From assembly GCA_024220525.1 (NCBI GenBank), contig JAMYWO010000060.1, positions 30,307-87,954 of the forward strand: a stretch of 57,648 bases of DNA, in the 5' to 3' direction. Positions within the stretch are counted from its first letter, which is position 1, and every line of letters begins with the position of its first letter. The stretch is from Cochliopodium minus (Eukaryota > Discosea > Himatismenida > Cochliopodiidae). Below, in pieces: positions 1 to 11,146 of this stretch. The position numbers and the translations under genes are program-made. A model generated the notes under the pieces. It was not told where the DNA came from, did no database searches, and saw nothing but the letters and a program-made list of their open reading frames with translations.

Positions 1-343
1 TAATAAAATTAAAATTAATAAAATTAATAAAATTAATAAAATTAATAAAATTAATAAAATTAATAAAATTAATAAAATAAAATAAAATTAAATTAATAAA
101 ATTAATAAAATAAAATAAAATTAAATTAAATTAATAAAATAATTACAATTAAAATTAAAATTAAATTAAATAAAATTAATAAAATAAATTAAATTAATAA
201 AATTAATAGAATAATTACAATTAAAATTAAAATTAAATTAAATAAAATTAATAAAATAAATTAAATTAATAAAATAAAATAATTAGAATTAAAAGTAAAA
301 TAAAATTAAAATTTAAAAAATATAAAATTAAAAATTTAAATAA
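1..343. repeat. A/T decamer repeat, remnant of a DHX35 intron
   Basis: Almost pure A/T. The first 75 bases are near-perfect copies of the decamer AATTAATAAA, followed by degenerate AATTAAAT/AATAAA arrays to about 300. The same decamer fills 37620-37796, directly before a single N. It precedes the acceptor of the helicase exon at 385, so it reads as the 3' part of an intron whose 5' part lies at 37.6 kb. Confidence 0.9.
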
Positions 344-384
344 TTTAAAAAATAGAAAAAAAAAAATTAAAATTATTATTTAAG

Positions 385-1815
385 ATATTTTTGACTGGGC
401 AAAGTGAAATAGATAAGGCAATATCAATGTTTGAAGAAGCAAATGGCAGGATTTTGAAAGATGTTTTATTATTGCCCATGTATTCTGGACTCAGTTTCCA
501 GAAACAACATAAAGCATTCTCTCCTACTCCAAGAAACACCAGAAAAATCATTTTTGCCACAAATATAGCAGAAACTTCCATCACAATAGAAGGAATTGTA
601 TATGTAATTGATTGTGGATTTGTAAACAAAAATTTTTAAATTTTATTTTTTACAAATTTTATATTTTTTTATTTTATTTAATTAGTTATTTTTCAAAAAA
701 AATTTTTCTTGGTTTTGATTTTATTTTATTTTATATAAAATTAAATTCTTTTATTAATTATTTTATTTATTATTTTCATCTTAATTAAATTTTTTAATTA
801 ATTTTTTATTTTATTTTTATTTTATTTTTTAATTTTTTAGGTAAAAATAAAAAGGTTTGATCCAATTAGTTCAAATGAACAATTGGTCGTCGTTCCTATT
901 TCCAAAGCAAACGCTGCTCAGAGATCAGGTCGCGCGGGCAGAGTGAGAAGCGGGAAATGTTTCAGATTGTACACGCAGGAGAACTTTGAAAAGCTGGAAG
1001 AAAAAGCAGAAGCGGAAATAGAGAGATGCAACCTCGCCTTCACTTTTCTACAACTAAAAGCATTAGGAATAGATGACGTCATACATTTTCATTATTTGAC
1101 TTATCCTTCTTTAAAATCGACATCAAAAGCACTCGAAATCCTTTATTTGTTGGGAGCCATCGATGATCAATCAAAACTGACGAATCCTTTGGGAACTCAG
1201 TTAGCGGAACTTCCTTGTGAAAGTCCCTTCATGTCCAGAATGTTGTTAAAATCGATAGAGATGGGTTGTGTGAAGGAGGTTGTCACCATTGCTTCTATAC
1301 TCTCCGTCCCCAACATCTTCATATCGAGCAAAGGCGCCAAAATGGTCACCGACAAGGCTCGCAGCTATTTTTCGGTTGTGGAGGGCGATCACTTTACTTT
1401 GTTGAACATCTACAACTCTTTCATTCACAACAAAAAGAGTAAGAGTTGGTGTAAAAGTCTTTATCTCAACTACAAATCTCTTTGTAAAGTTTCTCTCGTC
1501 AGAAAACAATATCTTTCTTACCTTAAAAAGTTTGGCAACACTTCTTCCTCTTCTGATGATCTCTCCCTCCTTTCCAAATGCATCATTTCTGGCTATTTTG
1601 TCAACGCTGCTGTTCTACAGAAAGATGGCTCCTCTTATGAGACGATCAGGGGCAACTACTCTGTCTCCATTCATCCCAACTCTGTTTACTTCAAATGCTC
1701 CATCTTTCCCAGGTACATCATCTTCTATGAGATTCTCCATACCAACAAGCCTTATATGAATCACATCATCGAGATCAATCCCGACTTTCTATCTGATTAT
1801 TTCAATGTCAAATAA
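385..1815 (+). CDS. DHX35: DEAH-box RNA helicase DHX35, C-terminal half
   Basis: C-terminal part of a spliceosome-associated DEAH-box ATPase of the DHX35/Prp22-like class, a nuclear RNA helicase in pre-mRNA splicing. Two exons, 385-621 and 841-1815 (in-phase GT-AG intron). The protein opens at IFLTGQSEID (helicase motif IV region), then LPMYSGL, ATNIAETSITI (motif V) and QRSGRAGR (motif VI), followed by the winged-helix/ratchet (HA2) region and the OB-fold with IRGNYSVSIHPNSV. It lacks motifs I-III, which are found on the same strand at 35958-37592. The last codon there and the first codon here join in phase 0 as GDIL|IFLTGQ, matching the family. The 5' end is broken by assembly order, not by decay: the frame is fully open to the stop. 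The assignment to DHX35 rather than DHX8 or DHX15 rests on the IERCNLA and WCKSLYLNYKSL stretches and the short N-terminus. Confidence 0.93.
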
Positions 1816-2086
1816 ACATTAAATTTTATTTATTCTTTTTTAATTATTTTATTTATTCTTTTTTTAATTATTTATTTTATTTAAATGAATTTGCTTTTGT
1901 AACATAATTTCGCATTTATTAATTTTAAAGAAAGATTGATTTGATATTCAAAGCTTTGTCACAAATATTTTCTCTTTTTAAACATTTCGCAAAAAAGAAA
2001 AGAAAAAAAAATTGAAATAAAAACAAAAACTAATATATAATTATCCATTCATTTTATAATCTTCTTTTATATATTTCATACCAAGA

Positions 2087-3363
2087 ATGAACAAGAAAGA
2101 TACAAGTAAATAAAAATAATAAAAATTAAATTTTTTTTTTATTTACCACGTGTTTATATTACTCCAAAAAGAAAGAAATTACATGATAGCTATATCTATA
2201 TTTTTAATTGCATTGATTGGATTGATCATCACATTTTTAACATTCCCTCCATTGGAAAAGTAAAATCCTCCAATAAAAACTTAAAAAAAATATTTGAACT
2301 AAAAAAAAACTGTAAAATTAGAGAAGATGAAGGGAAATTGGGAATACCAAGGAGTTTAGAACAAGTGAAAAGTAAATTTTTTTTATTTTTGATTTTTTTG
2401 AAACTAATTATTTTTCTTATTTAAGTAATGGCAAAAGTTTTGTCGAAATACAAAGACACCCATTTTTTCAGTATTGCATTGGCACTTTGTTATCTTTATT
2501 TATTGTAAAAAAAAAAATTTTTAATTCATTTTTTTTTTAACTGTAAAACTTATCTTTATTTTTAGTATGCAAACATTTTGTATTCCTGGTAAAATTTTTA
2601 TTTAATTTATATTTTGATATATTTTTTTATTTTTTCACCAGGAACAATTCTAATTTCTTTTATGTTTGGTGGGTTGTTTGGATCGGGAATAGGATTTTTA
2701 CTTGCGACAACCGTAAAATAAAAATTAAAATCAACAAAAATTCAATAAATAAATATTTTAAATAAAAATATTTAAATTAAAAATTAATTATAATTTTTAT
2801 TTTTAGATGAGTACTTTGGGAGCCTCTTCTGCTTATTGGCTTTCTTATTTGATCGGAAGAAGTTTGGTCAACAGATTCTTTCCTAAACAAATGGATTTCT
2901 TCGCACAAGAAGTGGAGAAAAGAAGAAAAAATTTATTATCATACATGATGTTTGTCAGGTAAAATTAAATAAAAAATAAAATTATAAAATTGTTTCATTT
3001 GTTTTTGTTGTTAAATGAAGATTAACTCCCCTTTTGCCTAATGTTTTTGTCAATCTCGCTTCTCCTATTTTTAACATTCCTTTTTCTATTTATTTTCTTT
3101 CAATTATGATAGCAGGAATGCCTCAATCTTTTATTGTGGTTAGAACTGGAGTAACTTGTAACATTTTTTAAAGTTTAATTTTTTTTTCAATTTTTTCAAT
3201 TTTATTTTTTAAAGTACAAAAAATGAGCAGTGCAAATGATCATATAAATATTTGGAACATTCTAAGTTTATGTTTATTGGGTGTTCTTTGTCTCATTCCT
3301 ACAACCAAAAAATTTCAAACTTTGATGGCCAAAATCTTTAAAAAAGAAAAAACAAAAATATAA
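2087..3363 (+). CDS. TMEM41/VTT-domain membrane protein (DedA superfamily)
   Basis: Multi-pass ER membrane protein of the TMEM41/VMP1 (VTT, formerly SNARE-associated) family, whose animal members scramble phospholipids and support autophagosome and lipoprotein formation. About eight exons starting at MNKKDT, with GTAAA-type donors. A hydrophobic helix follows the short basic N-terminus, then the VTT core: FMFGGLFGSGIGFLL, GASSAYWLSYLIGRS, a charged loop (KQMDFFAQEVEKRRKN), RLTPLLPNVFVNLASP and the loop with GMPQSFIVVRTG. These are the family's GxxxG re-entrant segments and the RLTPLxPNxxxN signature. A further TM helix and a lysine-rich tail ending KKEKTKI follow. Length and layout fit TMEM41A/B better than bacterial DedA. 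Splicing was inferred by eye from phase and family match. Confidence 0.88.
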
Positions 3364-3405
3364 TAAATTAAAAGTTTATTTCCCAAAAAAAAAATAAAAA
3401 CAAGT

Positions 3406-3567
3406 TTAATCAAGTTTGGATAACATGTTTTCAATTTGTTCTTGGTATGCTTTGTATGCTTGAGGTCTTTTCAATTTGAAANAAAGAAGGAGATATTTGA
3501 AATCTTTCCGTAAGTTACTGAGTTGAAACAAGAAGGATACAAAGAAAATCCAAAATTTTACATCCTT
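3406..3567 (-). CDS. Terminal exon of an unidentified protein
   Basis: Open frame of 53 codons on the minus strand, from a possible acceptor (GAATAG|AAGG) to a TAA stop. Base composition is typical of exons here, and the frame stays open through the ambiguous base at 3482. It encodes a hydrophobic start (VKFWIFFVSFLFQ) and a basic, helical end (FKLKRPQAYKAYQEQIENML, then SKLD). No family is recognised. It is not the next exon of the enoyl-CoA hydratase at its right: that gene's last donor is phase 1, this acceptor is phase 0, and the hydratase's true last exon is found at 46.9 kb. Its upstream exons are not visible. If the N at 3482 is a misjoin, only the part left of it belongs together. Confidence 0.45.
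   Translation of the reverse strand, partial: KDVKFWIFFVSFLFQLSNLRKDFKYLLLXFKLKRPQAYKAYQEQIENMLSKLD
3482..3482. other. Single ambiguous base (possible contig join)
   Basis: One of three isolated N bases (3482, 37797, 47099), unlike the two 100-N scaffold gaps. At 37797 and 47099 the flanking genes are broken, so those Ns mark false joins. Here an exon-like frame reads through, so it may be only an unresolved base. Confidence 0.5.
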
Positions 3568-3569
3568 CT

Positions 3570-3800
3570 ATTCAAGTTATTTTTTATTTTTATTATTTTT
3601 ATTTTTATTTTATTTTTATTTTTTTTTTTATTTTTAAATATTTTGATTTTTTTAATTTAATTTGTTTTTAAATTTTTTTATTTAGTTTACAATTTAATTT
3701 ATTTTTTATTTATTATTAATTTTTTATTATTTATTATTTATTATTTATTCATAATTTATTTTTTATTTTATTTTATTTTTTGAAAAAAATTTGATTTATT
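3570..3800. repeat. T-rich and ATTATTT-type intronic repeats
   Basis: Runs of ATTTTT and ATTATTT units lie left of the enoyl-CoA hydratase donor at 3836. The ATTATTT part (about 3715-3760) resembles the heptamer array at 47032-47098 next to that gene's last exon. The true intron sequence therefore probably crosses from one array to the other. Confidence 0.7.
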
Positions 3801-3836
3801 TTTCTCATTTTTTAAATAGAATCATTTTTTGGTTAC

Positions 3837-5040
3837 CATTTAAAGATTGTCCATTAGGAACAATTCTGTTTACGAGACCAAAATCGTGAGCCTCTTTGGA
3901 AGTGACAGGGCGGCCAGTTAATACCATATCCATAGCTCTAGACCTTCCTATCAACTTTGAAAGTCTCACCGTGCCTCCATCTATCAAAGGAACTCCCCAA
4001 CGCCTGAAAAATAAAAAAATAAAAAATATTAATAAAAAAATAAAAATACAAAAATAAAAAATACTAAATAAAAAAGTTCAAAATTCAAACAAAAATAAAT
4101 GAATTAAACTTTTAAAAATATTTTAATCAGGTTATAATTTTAACTAAAAAAAAAACTTTCAATAATTTTTACCTACAAAAAACACCAAATGTAGAATTCT
4201 CATCTGCAACTCTCAAATCACACCACAATGCAAGTTCCAAGCCTCCTATAATTTCAAGAGATATAAACATTTTAAATATTTTATTTTGAAGATTGTTTTT
4301 TCTTTTTTTTTTTTGAACGGACCTGCTACACAATACCCTGAAATGGATGCTATCACTGGTTTTTTCTAAACTTTTAAAATTTTAATTTCTTTTTTAAAAA
4401 CAACCAATATTGATTGTATCAAATTTTTTTTTTACCAACATTAATCTTGATATCCCTAATATTATTCCAAAATAAAAGAAAAATAAATGAAATTTCCTGT
4501 TTAAAATTATTATTTTTCTGAGAAAAAACATAAAAATAAAAAATTCCTTCTCAAATTTTAATTATAAGATCTGATTAAGGAATGGATAGATGTAATTTAA
4601 GCAAATGAATAATATCTCTTATAATTGATCACAATCAAATAATTTTTATTGTTGATCTCAATAATGACATTATAAACAAAATTGTTCATATATTTCAAAG
4701 CTTTATCTTTCTTCTTACCCATTGGTGCTTTATCATAATCATCACTTGTCACATTATTGTCAAATGCTTTCAAATCGGCTCCACTGCAGAATACCCCATG
4801 TTCTCCATGTAAAATGGCAACAGATTGGGAGCTATCCTCATCAAATTCTTTAAAATATTTCACCAATAATTGAGAGGATTTGTTGTCAATCGCATTCCTC
4901 TTTTCTTTCCGGCTTTTAAATTAATTTTTGGAAAATAAAATTTTGGGAAATAGGATGTATCATTGAATATTTGAATTGTTTTACTTTATTTTTATAATTG
5001 TAATATTCCCTTGTTTTTCTACCAATATATCATCTAACAT
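3837..5040 (-). CDS. Enoyl-CoA hydratase/isomerase (crotonase), N-terminal part
   Basis: Crotonase-fold enzyme acting on acyl-CoA thioesters. Five exons: 5040-4985, 4912-4678, 4365-4323, 4245-4173 and 4003-3837. The start is ATG at 5040 ([13 protein letters not shown]). Exons 1 and 2 join as [12 protein letters not shown], the family NRPEKRNA motif. [16 protein letters not shown] supplies the first oxyanion-hole segment, [20 protein letters not shown] the second, followed by [20 protein letters not shown] and [15 protein letters not shown]. The N-terminus shows no clear targeting peptide. The gene breaks after VPNGQSLN at a phase-1 donor (AATG|GTAACC). The matching C-terminal exon lies 43 kb away at 46919-46705 on the same strand, indicating misassembly. 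The donor of exon 2 (GTTTAT) is the least certain edge. Confidence 0.92.
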
Positions 5041-5215
5041 TTTTTTTTTATTTAAAATCAGAATATTTCTTCTTTTCTTTGAATTACTTCTTTCACACAA
5101 TCCTTTTGCCTTCTCATCTCTTATAATTTATTTAATTTTTGAATATATTTTCCCTCCATTTTTAAAAAATAATATATTTTTATTTCAGTTATTCAATTAT
5201 TAAAAAAAAACCAAA

Positions 5216-6190
5216 ATGGGAAATTCTCAACAAATTAATCAACAAGAAAGTAAAATTCAATCTTTTGAAGATCCAAGATCCCCAACAAATGATGTACAAA
5301 GAACACCTATTACAAAAAATCAAAACATACAAAAAGCAAATTCGAAAATAAACGATTTTTCTGAATCTAAAACAGAAAATGTGCAATCATTTGATCCCAG
5401 ATCTCCTAATACATTGATTGATAGAACACCAATAAATAATAAAAATGTAAATAACATAAAATATCAAACACAGTACGATAATCAACAAGGTATGGTATCA
5501 TTTGATCCTAGATCTCCTACTACATTGATTGATAGAACACCTTTAGTAAACAAAAATGTAAATAACGATAAATTCCAACAACCACATTCCAACAATCAAG
5601 AAATTATTGTAATGTTTGATCCTAGATCTCCTAACATCATGATAGATAGAACACCATTAAACAATAACAACAAATATAAACAACAAAATAATAATAAACA
5701 AGAAATATCTCCTTCTATCAACATTGAAGATGATTATAAGATTAATCAATCTGATATAGACCCATTGAACGATTCTAAATCTATGCCCATCATCTCCATC
5801 AATCTTGAAGAGGAATTTCTGAATCAGATAGAGATTATGGACCTCAACGACAAACAAATAACATCACATGAGAACTCATCTATCATCCCAACAACAACAT
5901 CCCATACAGATAAAAATCAATCATTCACCACACCAATACACAATCAAAAGAAAAGAAATATATCTCCGCTAAAACAAAACAAAAATCATCCTTCATCTGT
6001 TAATGAGAACAAAGAGAATTTGATCGAAAATGCTACCCCGAATGTTTCCAAATCATTTACTAATAATAGATCTCCTTTTTCCAAATGTGGCAATTCTCCA
6101 CAATCCAAAAAGATTTTCTCACCTCTCAATTCGCCTTTCAAAATGAAATTTACAGAACTTTCTATCAAAAAAAATCAAGTCTACTTTTAA
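5216..6190 (+). CDS. CDCA3/Tome-1-like protein with four DPRSP-RTP motifs and a KEN box
   Basis: Single-exon, 324-residue, asparagine-rich and probably disordered protein. It begins MGNSQQ, a good N-myristoylation context. Four copies of F-(E)DPRSPxxxxxRTP(I/L) occur at about residues 17-32, 59-73, 96-110 and 134-148, for example FDPRSPNTLIDRTPI. This is the signature of animal CDCA3 (Tome-1), which carries DPRSPSAGILRTPI and DPRSPTLGIARTPM, also starts MG, and ends with a KEN degron. Here NENKENLIE (KEN at 266-268) is followed by several SP sites (RSPFSK, NSPQSK, FSPLNSPF). In vertebrates Tome-1 binds Skp1, is an APC/C-Cdh1 substrate and helps destroy Wee1 at mitotic entry. A similar role here is inference from motifs, not alignment. 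Many S/TP sites suggest Cdk phosphorylation. Confidence 0.72.
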   Translation: MGNSQQINQQESKIQSFEDPRSPTNDVQRTPITKNQNIQKANSKINDFSESKTENVQSFDPRSPNTLIDRTPINNKNVNNIKYQTQYDNQQGMVSFDPRSPTTLIDRTPLVNKNVNNDKFQQPHSNNQEIIVMFDPRSPNIMIDRTPLNNNNKYKQQNNNKQEISPSINIEDDYKINQSDIDPLNDSKSMPIISINLEEEFLNQIEIMDLNDKQITSHENSSIIPTTTSHTDKNQSFTTPIHNQKKRNISPLKQNKNHPSSVNENKENLIENATPNVSKSFTNNRSPFSKCGNSPQSKKIFSPLNSPFKMKFTELSIKKNQVYF

Positions 6191-6539
6191 ACAAATTTTT
6201 TTTTAAAATGTATTGGTGAGAAAACAAGATTGAAAAAATTAAATTTTTTTTCATTAATAATAAACTGACTGAATAATAAATTATTTTTAAATTAAATTTC
6301 AATAAAAAAAAAAAAAATTATAAAGAAATAATTAAACGTCTTTGGGCTTAAAAAAAGTAAACAAACTTGATAAATAATCTTGCAATGAAGTTCAACAATA
6401 AATAAAAAAATTGAAAAGAAGATAAAATTAACAAAACAAGAAAGATAACAAGTTACCAACAAAAAAGGGTACCAAACACTAAAATAGAGACAGACCGAAA
6501 CAAAAACAAAAAACAGACAAACATAAAATAAACAAAGAT
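6191..6539. other. Intergenic spacer
   Basis: A/T-rich spacer between two genes on the same strand. It holds the 3' end of the upstream gene and presumably the promoter of the next. No motif, RNA gene or ORF is recognised. Confidence 0.7.
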
Positions 6540-7572
6540 ATGTTGAAGAATAAAAGAAGAATAGGAGACGAATTCAAGTGCAAACATGGATGTGGATTCG
6601 TATACAAAAAAAGAAAGGGAGATTCAAACGCGAATGAGAGATGGGAAAGAGATAAATTTGATTATCATGTAAGAATATATAAGATTTGAGATAGTATATA
6701 CATTCTTTTGTCAATCAAATCAAAAAATATTCATGCAATCTTTCTAATAAAAAATTAAATTGTTAAAGGAACAACAAGGATGTCCCATCTTACCTAGATT
6801 ATCTTGCCCTTTGAAATGTACCATCAGGAAAACAGGGGAGGTGTTGACTTTTAAGGGGAATAAGGCGTACAAGAACCATCTGAAGAGCAAAAGGCACCTT
6901 AAAAATGAGAGTAAGGTGGAGAATCAAGAGAAGTTGCATCTGTTAAAGAAAGCAATAGTATTGACAGATGAAGAATTGAAAATTCTCTCAAAAGGATCCA
7001 AATCTACATCCAATCATACCTCATCAGTTGATCTTTATCTCAATTTCAACGAAGATGTTATTTCATCCTCTGTATCAGAATCTCCCAACAAATCATCAAC
7101 ATCATGTGAAGATTCACCATCATCATTTGATAGCATCACCATGAGCTTTAGCGATCTTCAAGGCTTAGTATCTTTAGATACTACATCTTCCTCATCTCCA
7201 TCTAAAAACTCTCCGCCTCCAAAAATAGATCAGGTGTCCAACCAAAGCAGCAACATCAACATGAAATCATCTTCCACACATCAGATGATGAAAGAATCGA
7301 TGATGGATCTAAGATTGAGCAAGGAGATAGTTGATTTCCATCTTAAAAAGAGCATTTCTGTGCTAAAAAGATCATTGGGTTGCTCCATAGATACTCTTAA
7401 GACCTCCAACTTTTTTCCTCTTGCCATGGTCGGTTCATCAGTTGAAGGATGTGATACTAGTTCTCCTTTGGGATCTTCTACTGAGAAAATTTTCTATTCA
7501 ACCTCAATGGCTCGCTCCAACAGTGATGTCAAGCTCTTGAACTTTTCTGATTTCTTTGAATTCAAGTTCTGA
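6540..7572 (+). CDS. Unknown protein with a possible zinc-finger N-terminus
   Basis: Two exons, 6540-6669 and 6769-7572 (GTAAGA donor, phase 0), about 310 residues. The first 110 residues are basic with paired Cys/His: CKHGCGF, then a histidine at the exon end, CP...CPLKCTIRKTG, and YKNHLKSKRHLKN. The spacing could bind one or two zincs in a degenerate C2H2-like fold, and the basic context suggests nucleic-acid binding. The remainder is serine-rich and low in complexity (SSVSESPNKSSTSCEDSPSS) with many SP sites, ending in a more ordered stretch that includes VDFHLKKSISVLKRSLGCSI and DVKLLNFSDFFEFKF. No family was recognised. It could be a small transcription factor, but that is inference. Confidence 0.7.
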
Positions 7573-8078
7573 TTTTCTTTTAAAAAAAAGAAAAAATTTA
7601 TTAAATAAACATCATTCACTATTACACAAGAGAATCTTACATTTTTTTTATTTATTTCATTTATTTTCAATTTTTTATTTGATAATTTTATTTAAATTAT
7701 AAATTCTGCTTGGTGAAAAACATTTTTATTCTGCTTAGACTATAAACAAAAAAAAAGATTGTAAAAATTTTTTGTAAAATTGCGCAGGGAATATGGTTTA
7801 TTTAGATCCCTATCCTAATTCAACAGTGGAAATCTTTGAATACGATTTAATTTCTCTTTTGCAAATCATTCAAATTAATATTTCAATAAGCAGATGAATG
7901 CATTGCAAATAATTGTTCATTCTCTAAAAAATGTTATATTTAAAGATGGCTAAATTGTAATTAATTAAAGTTTAAAAAACAAACTAACATTTAATTCAAT
8001 TTTTTGCTAAAATTAAAACAAAATTTAAAAAATTCAAATAAAATATTTTCAGTAAATAAATATTTTAATTGTTGAAAA
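7573..8078. other. Convergent intergenic spacer
   Basis: About 500 bases between two 3' ends. A/T-rich with poly-T and poly-A stretches. A patch near 7770-7830 has slightly higher GC, but I find no spliced frame, RNA gene or repeat in it. Confidence 0.6.
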
Positions 8079-8445
8079 TCATTTTGTTTCATTATTTCCA
8101 TATTTGTTTTCCAATTTTTTGTCAGTGTAAGATTCGTGATGCAATTCTTCCATGTTTCTGTCAGTTGAAGAACTCCAGTTACCAACTCCCACTCCAGTTG
8201 TCTCCTAAAAATAAATTGGAATTGAAAATTAAAATAAATAATTTTTGATCAAAAAAAACAAACTTTCACAAATGCGTTTGCTTGGTGTCCAACTTCATGT
8301 CTGATTACCAAACAAAAATTAAATTTTTAAAAGTAAAGAAAAGGTCAATTTACAATTTGTTTCCTGTTGGTGTAAAGTTTTGATCAGTGTTTCTTTTTGA
8401 TTCAATTGGTTTATCAGATCCTTTTGTACTTGTATCTTTTTCCAT
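8079..8445 (-). CDS. Small hydrophilic unknown protein
   Basis: Three short exons on the minus strand beginning MEKDTSTKGSDKP. They join through GT-AG introns as TPTGNK|LHEVGHQANAFVK|ETTGVGVGNW and end YGNNETK, TGA. The predicted protein of about 84 residues is charged and probably disordered, with no transmembrane segment or signal peptide. I recognise no family. The model is supported by frame continuity across two introns and by exon-like composition, but small genes in A/T-rich DNA are easily mispredicted. Confidence 0.5.
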
Positions 8446-8682
8446 TTTAGTTTTTAAATTTTTTTTTTAAAGTTTTTTTTTTTGATTTTGTATGTTTATT
8501 TTTTAATTTCTTTTAATTGTTTTTTAAATCCAAAATCCCTAAAAAATGTTAATTTTCTTTTTTGAGTTCAAACATGTTTTCTCTAAAAAAAAATTTTTTT
8601 CTTTTTTTTTTTTTTTTTTTTGCATAAATTATTTATTTTTTGGCTTTTTATTGGTTGATTATTCTTTTTCCACTATACAATT

Positions 8683-11017
8683 TTAAAATAAAACATTTTT
8701 GAAGACAACAGCAGAAAAAACAAGCCAAGCAAAAGGGGGAATGTAATTTTTGTAAGAAGCAGGTTTATAAATGTCCGATTTTTTCTCAAAATCAATAAAT
8801 TCTTGTTCTCTTTTTAAGAAATGTTTGTGAACAATATCCACCATATCATTCACTTGTTTTCCTGTGAATTCAAAATTATTAAATTAAAAAAAAAAAAATT
8901 AATTTTTTTAATTACCTTTCACACTTATTGGTTGGTCAAATTGGACTGAAACATTCCCACATCTTGGAAACATAGTTCCTAAAAAAAAATTTGAAATTTT
9001 TACGAATTTATTTTTCAATTAATTTTATTTTTTAAATTATTTTTTTTAAGAAATTTTAATTTTAGTTTTTTTTTAAATTATTTTCAATTAATTTTAATTA
9101 TTTCTCATTCACTTATTTTTTATTTACCAGGTTTCCAGAGAGGATAGTTTCCATGACAAAACAAAGGACTGATAGGAAATTGGGTATTGTGAGCAACATG
9201 AAACCCTCCCTTCTTTAATTGTGGCAAAATCTTTCCAGTCATAGATCTTGTTCCTGTTCAAAAAAAAAATTATTTTTTAAATTAATAAAAAAATTTTTTA
9301 AAATTTTTTAAATTAATCTTTATCAAAACTATTTTTATTTTATTTTTGAATTTTTAAAATTTTTGTTTAATTTTTAAATTAATCTTACAAATTATTTTTT
9401 TGTTTTTATTTTATTTTATTTTTCAATTATTTTTTTTTTACCTTCAGGAAACAAAAAGATGGAGCTCTTTTCTTCTCTCATGCTTTTCTCTGCGTTAGCA
9501 AGACTTTTGAAAGCAGACTCTTGTTTGGTTCTGTTGATTGGAATGTGACTAAAAACCAAAATAAAAATAATTAGAATATAAATGGAATAATAATGATAAT
9601 AATAAAATGAAAATTTAAAAATTAAAAAAACAAAAAATAATAAAATAAAAAATAAAATAAAAAAAAATAAAAAATAAAAAATTTTAAAAATAAAAATAAA
9701 AATAAATAAAAATAAAATAAAAATAAAATAAAAATAAAATAAAATAAAATATAAATAAAAATTAATAAAAATAAAAAAAATAAAAATAAAAAATAATAAA
9801 TAAAAAATAAAAAATAAAAATAAATAATAAAATAAAAATAAAAATAATGATAATAATAAAATAAAAATTTTAAAATAAAAATAAAATAAAAAATAAAAAT
9901 AAATGAAAATAAATGGGAGTAAATAAAAAATAAAATAATCAACAAAAAAATTTTAACCCTGCAATGTATCCATAACAACTTTTCAAAAAAATATGTATTA
10001 GAATTTTCTCAATTTATTTGATTGTTGGGTGTTTACAATATAGGAGGAAAATGTAGAGGAGGATTTTTGAAGATCATTTTGGAGATATTTTTGACCAACC
10101 AATGGAAACAAAGATGTCCAATCCACTTTGATCTAAATTTAAAAAAATAAAAACCTTTTAAAAAAACTTTTAATACAAAAACTAAATTAAAAAATGAAAT
10201 AAGAAAATTTAAAAAATAAAACTTTTAAAATAAAAATAATAAAATGAAAAATTAATTAATTAAAATAACTATGAATAATTTGAAACTTTCAAAAATAAAA
10301 AAATAGAAATGAGATGATATTAAAAAAACTGTAATCAATAAAAATAATAAAATGAAAAATATTTAAAATAACAATGAATAATTTGAAACTTTTAAAAAAT
10401 GAGATAATCAATAAAAAATAAATTTTAAAAAAATTGAAAAAATATTAAAAATTTTACGGTTGCACATCAATACGGTAGGTTGATTTTTCGCATCTTGTTT
10501 CCCGATTTTGGTTACGAAGATACCACAGATGGTGATGAAGAGTCTGGCCCATGTCCTTGAAACTACGTCGATTGGAAGGTATTTTCTTTTGATTCCCATA
10601 TTCAACAAAGGTGTATGAAGCAATCTATTTAAATAAAAAAAGTAAAAAGAATGGCAAAAAAAGTTTTCTTAATTATTATTTATTTAAATGATTTATGATT
10701 TTGATTATATACTTGATTATTCTTATATTTAAATTCATTAATCAATATAATGTCCTATAATATATAATTATTTTCCATATATATTTGATGATTTTTTTTT
10801 TTTGAAATCCATTTGATTCTTTTCAAAACAATCTTACTTTAAAGGCAACGAAATCCTTAGTTTATTAATTTTTTTTTGAAAGAGAGTAATAAAATTTGGA
10901 ATTTTTTTTCAATAGTGAAAGGATGAATCAAAAGAAATACCACAATACTGGAATAGATATAATCAAATATGTGATTATAGCAGTTATACACATAGCTCTC
11001 AAAATGGTGGGCAACAT
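8683..11017 (-). CDS. 1-acyl-glycerol-3-phosphate acyltransferase (PlsC/LPAAT)
   Basis: Membrane acyltransferase making phosphatidic acid from lysophosphatidic acid, acting at the ER. About eight exons. The proposed first exon (11017 leftward, MLPTILRAMCITAIITYLII) is a TM helix; its splice to the next exon (about 10632) is uncertain. The core shows motif I, MCNHQSGLDIFVS (NHxxxxD); YGYIAGHIPINRT (motif II); and FLFPEGTRS (motif III, EGTR). It then runs to FPISPLFCHGNYPLWKPGTMFPRCGNVSVQFDQPI and NDMVDIVHKHFLKRE. A hydrophobic tail (PPFAWLVFSAVVF) ends the protein. The frame of SIGWSKISPK must shift by one base to continue as MIFKNPPLHFPP: one A appears to be missing from the run at 10077-10080, probably a homopolymer sequencing error since all else is intact. 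Confidence 0.85.
9598..9946. repeat. Low-complexity A/T intron of the acyltransferase gene
   Basis: About 350 bases of AAATA/AAAATAA units without G or C except at scattered points. It lies inside an intron of the minus-strand acyltransferase. No coding or RNA signal. Confidence 0.8.
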
Positions 11018-11146
11018 TTTTTTTTTTTTAATAATTTTATAATTTAATTTAAAAATAACAATACAGATGATAGGATCATATTGGTTGTATCTTTGTATTT
11101 GATATTTCAAATATAAAAAATATTTTATTTTTCACTGAATAAATAT

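Noticed and set aside
3483-3600. Plus-strand frame ELKQEGYKENPKFYILLFK
   Set aside because: Lacks start, acceptor and family match; the minus-strand frame over the same bases is longer and ends in a proper stop.
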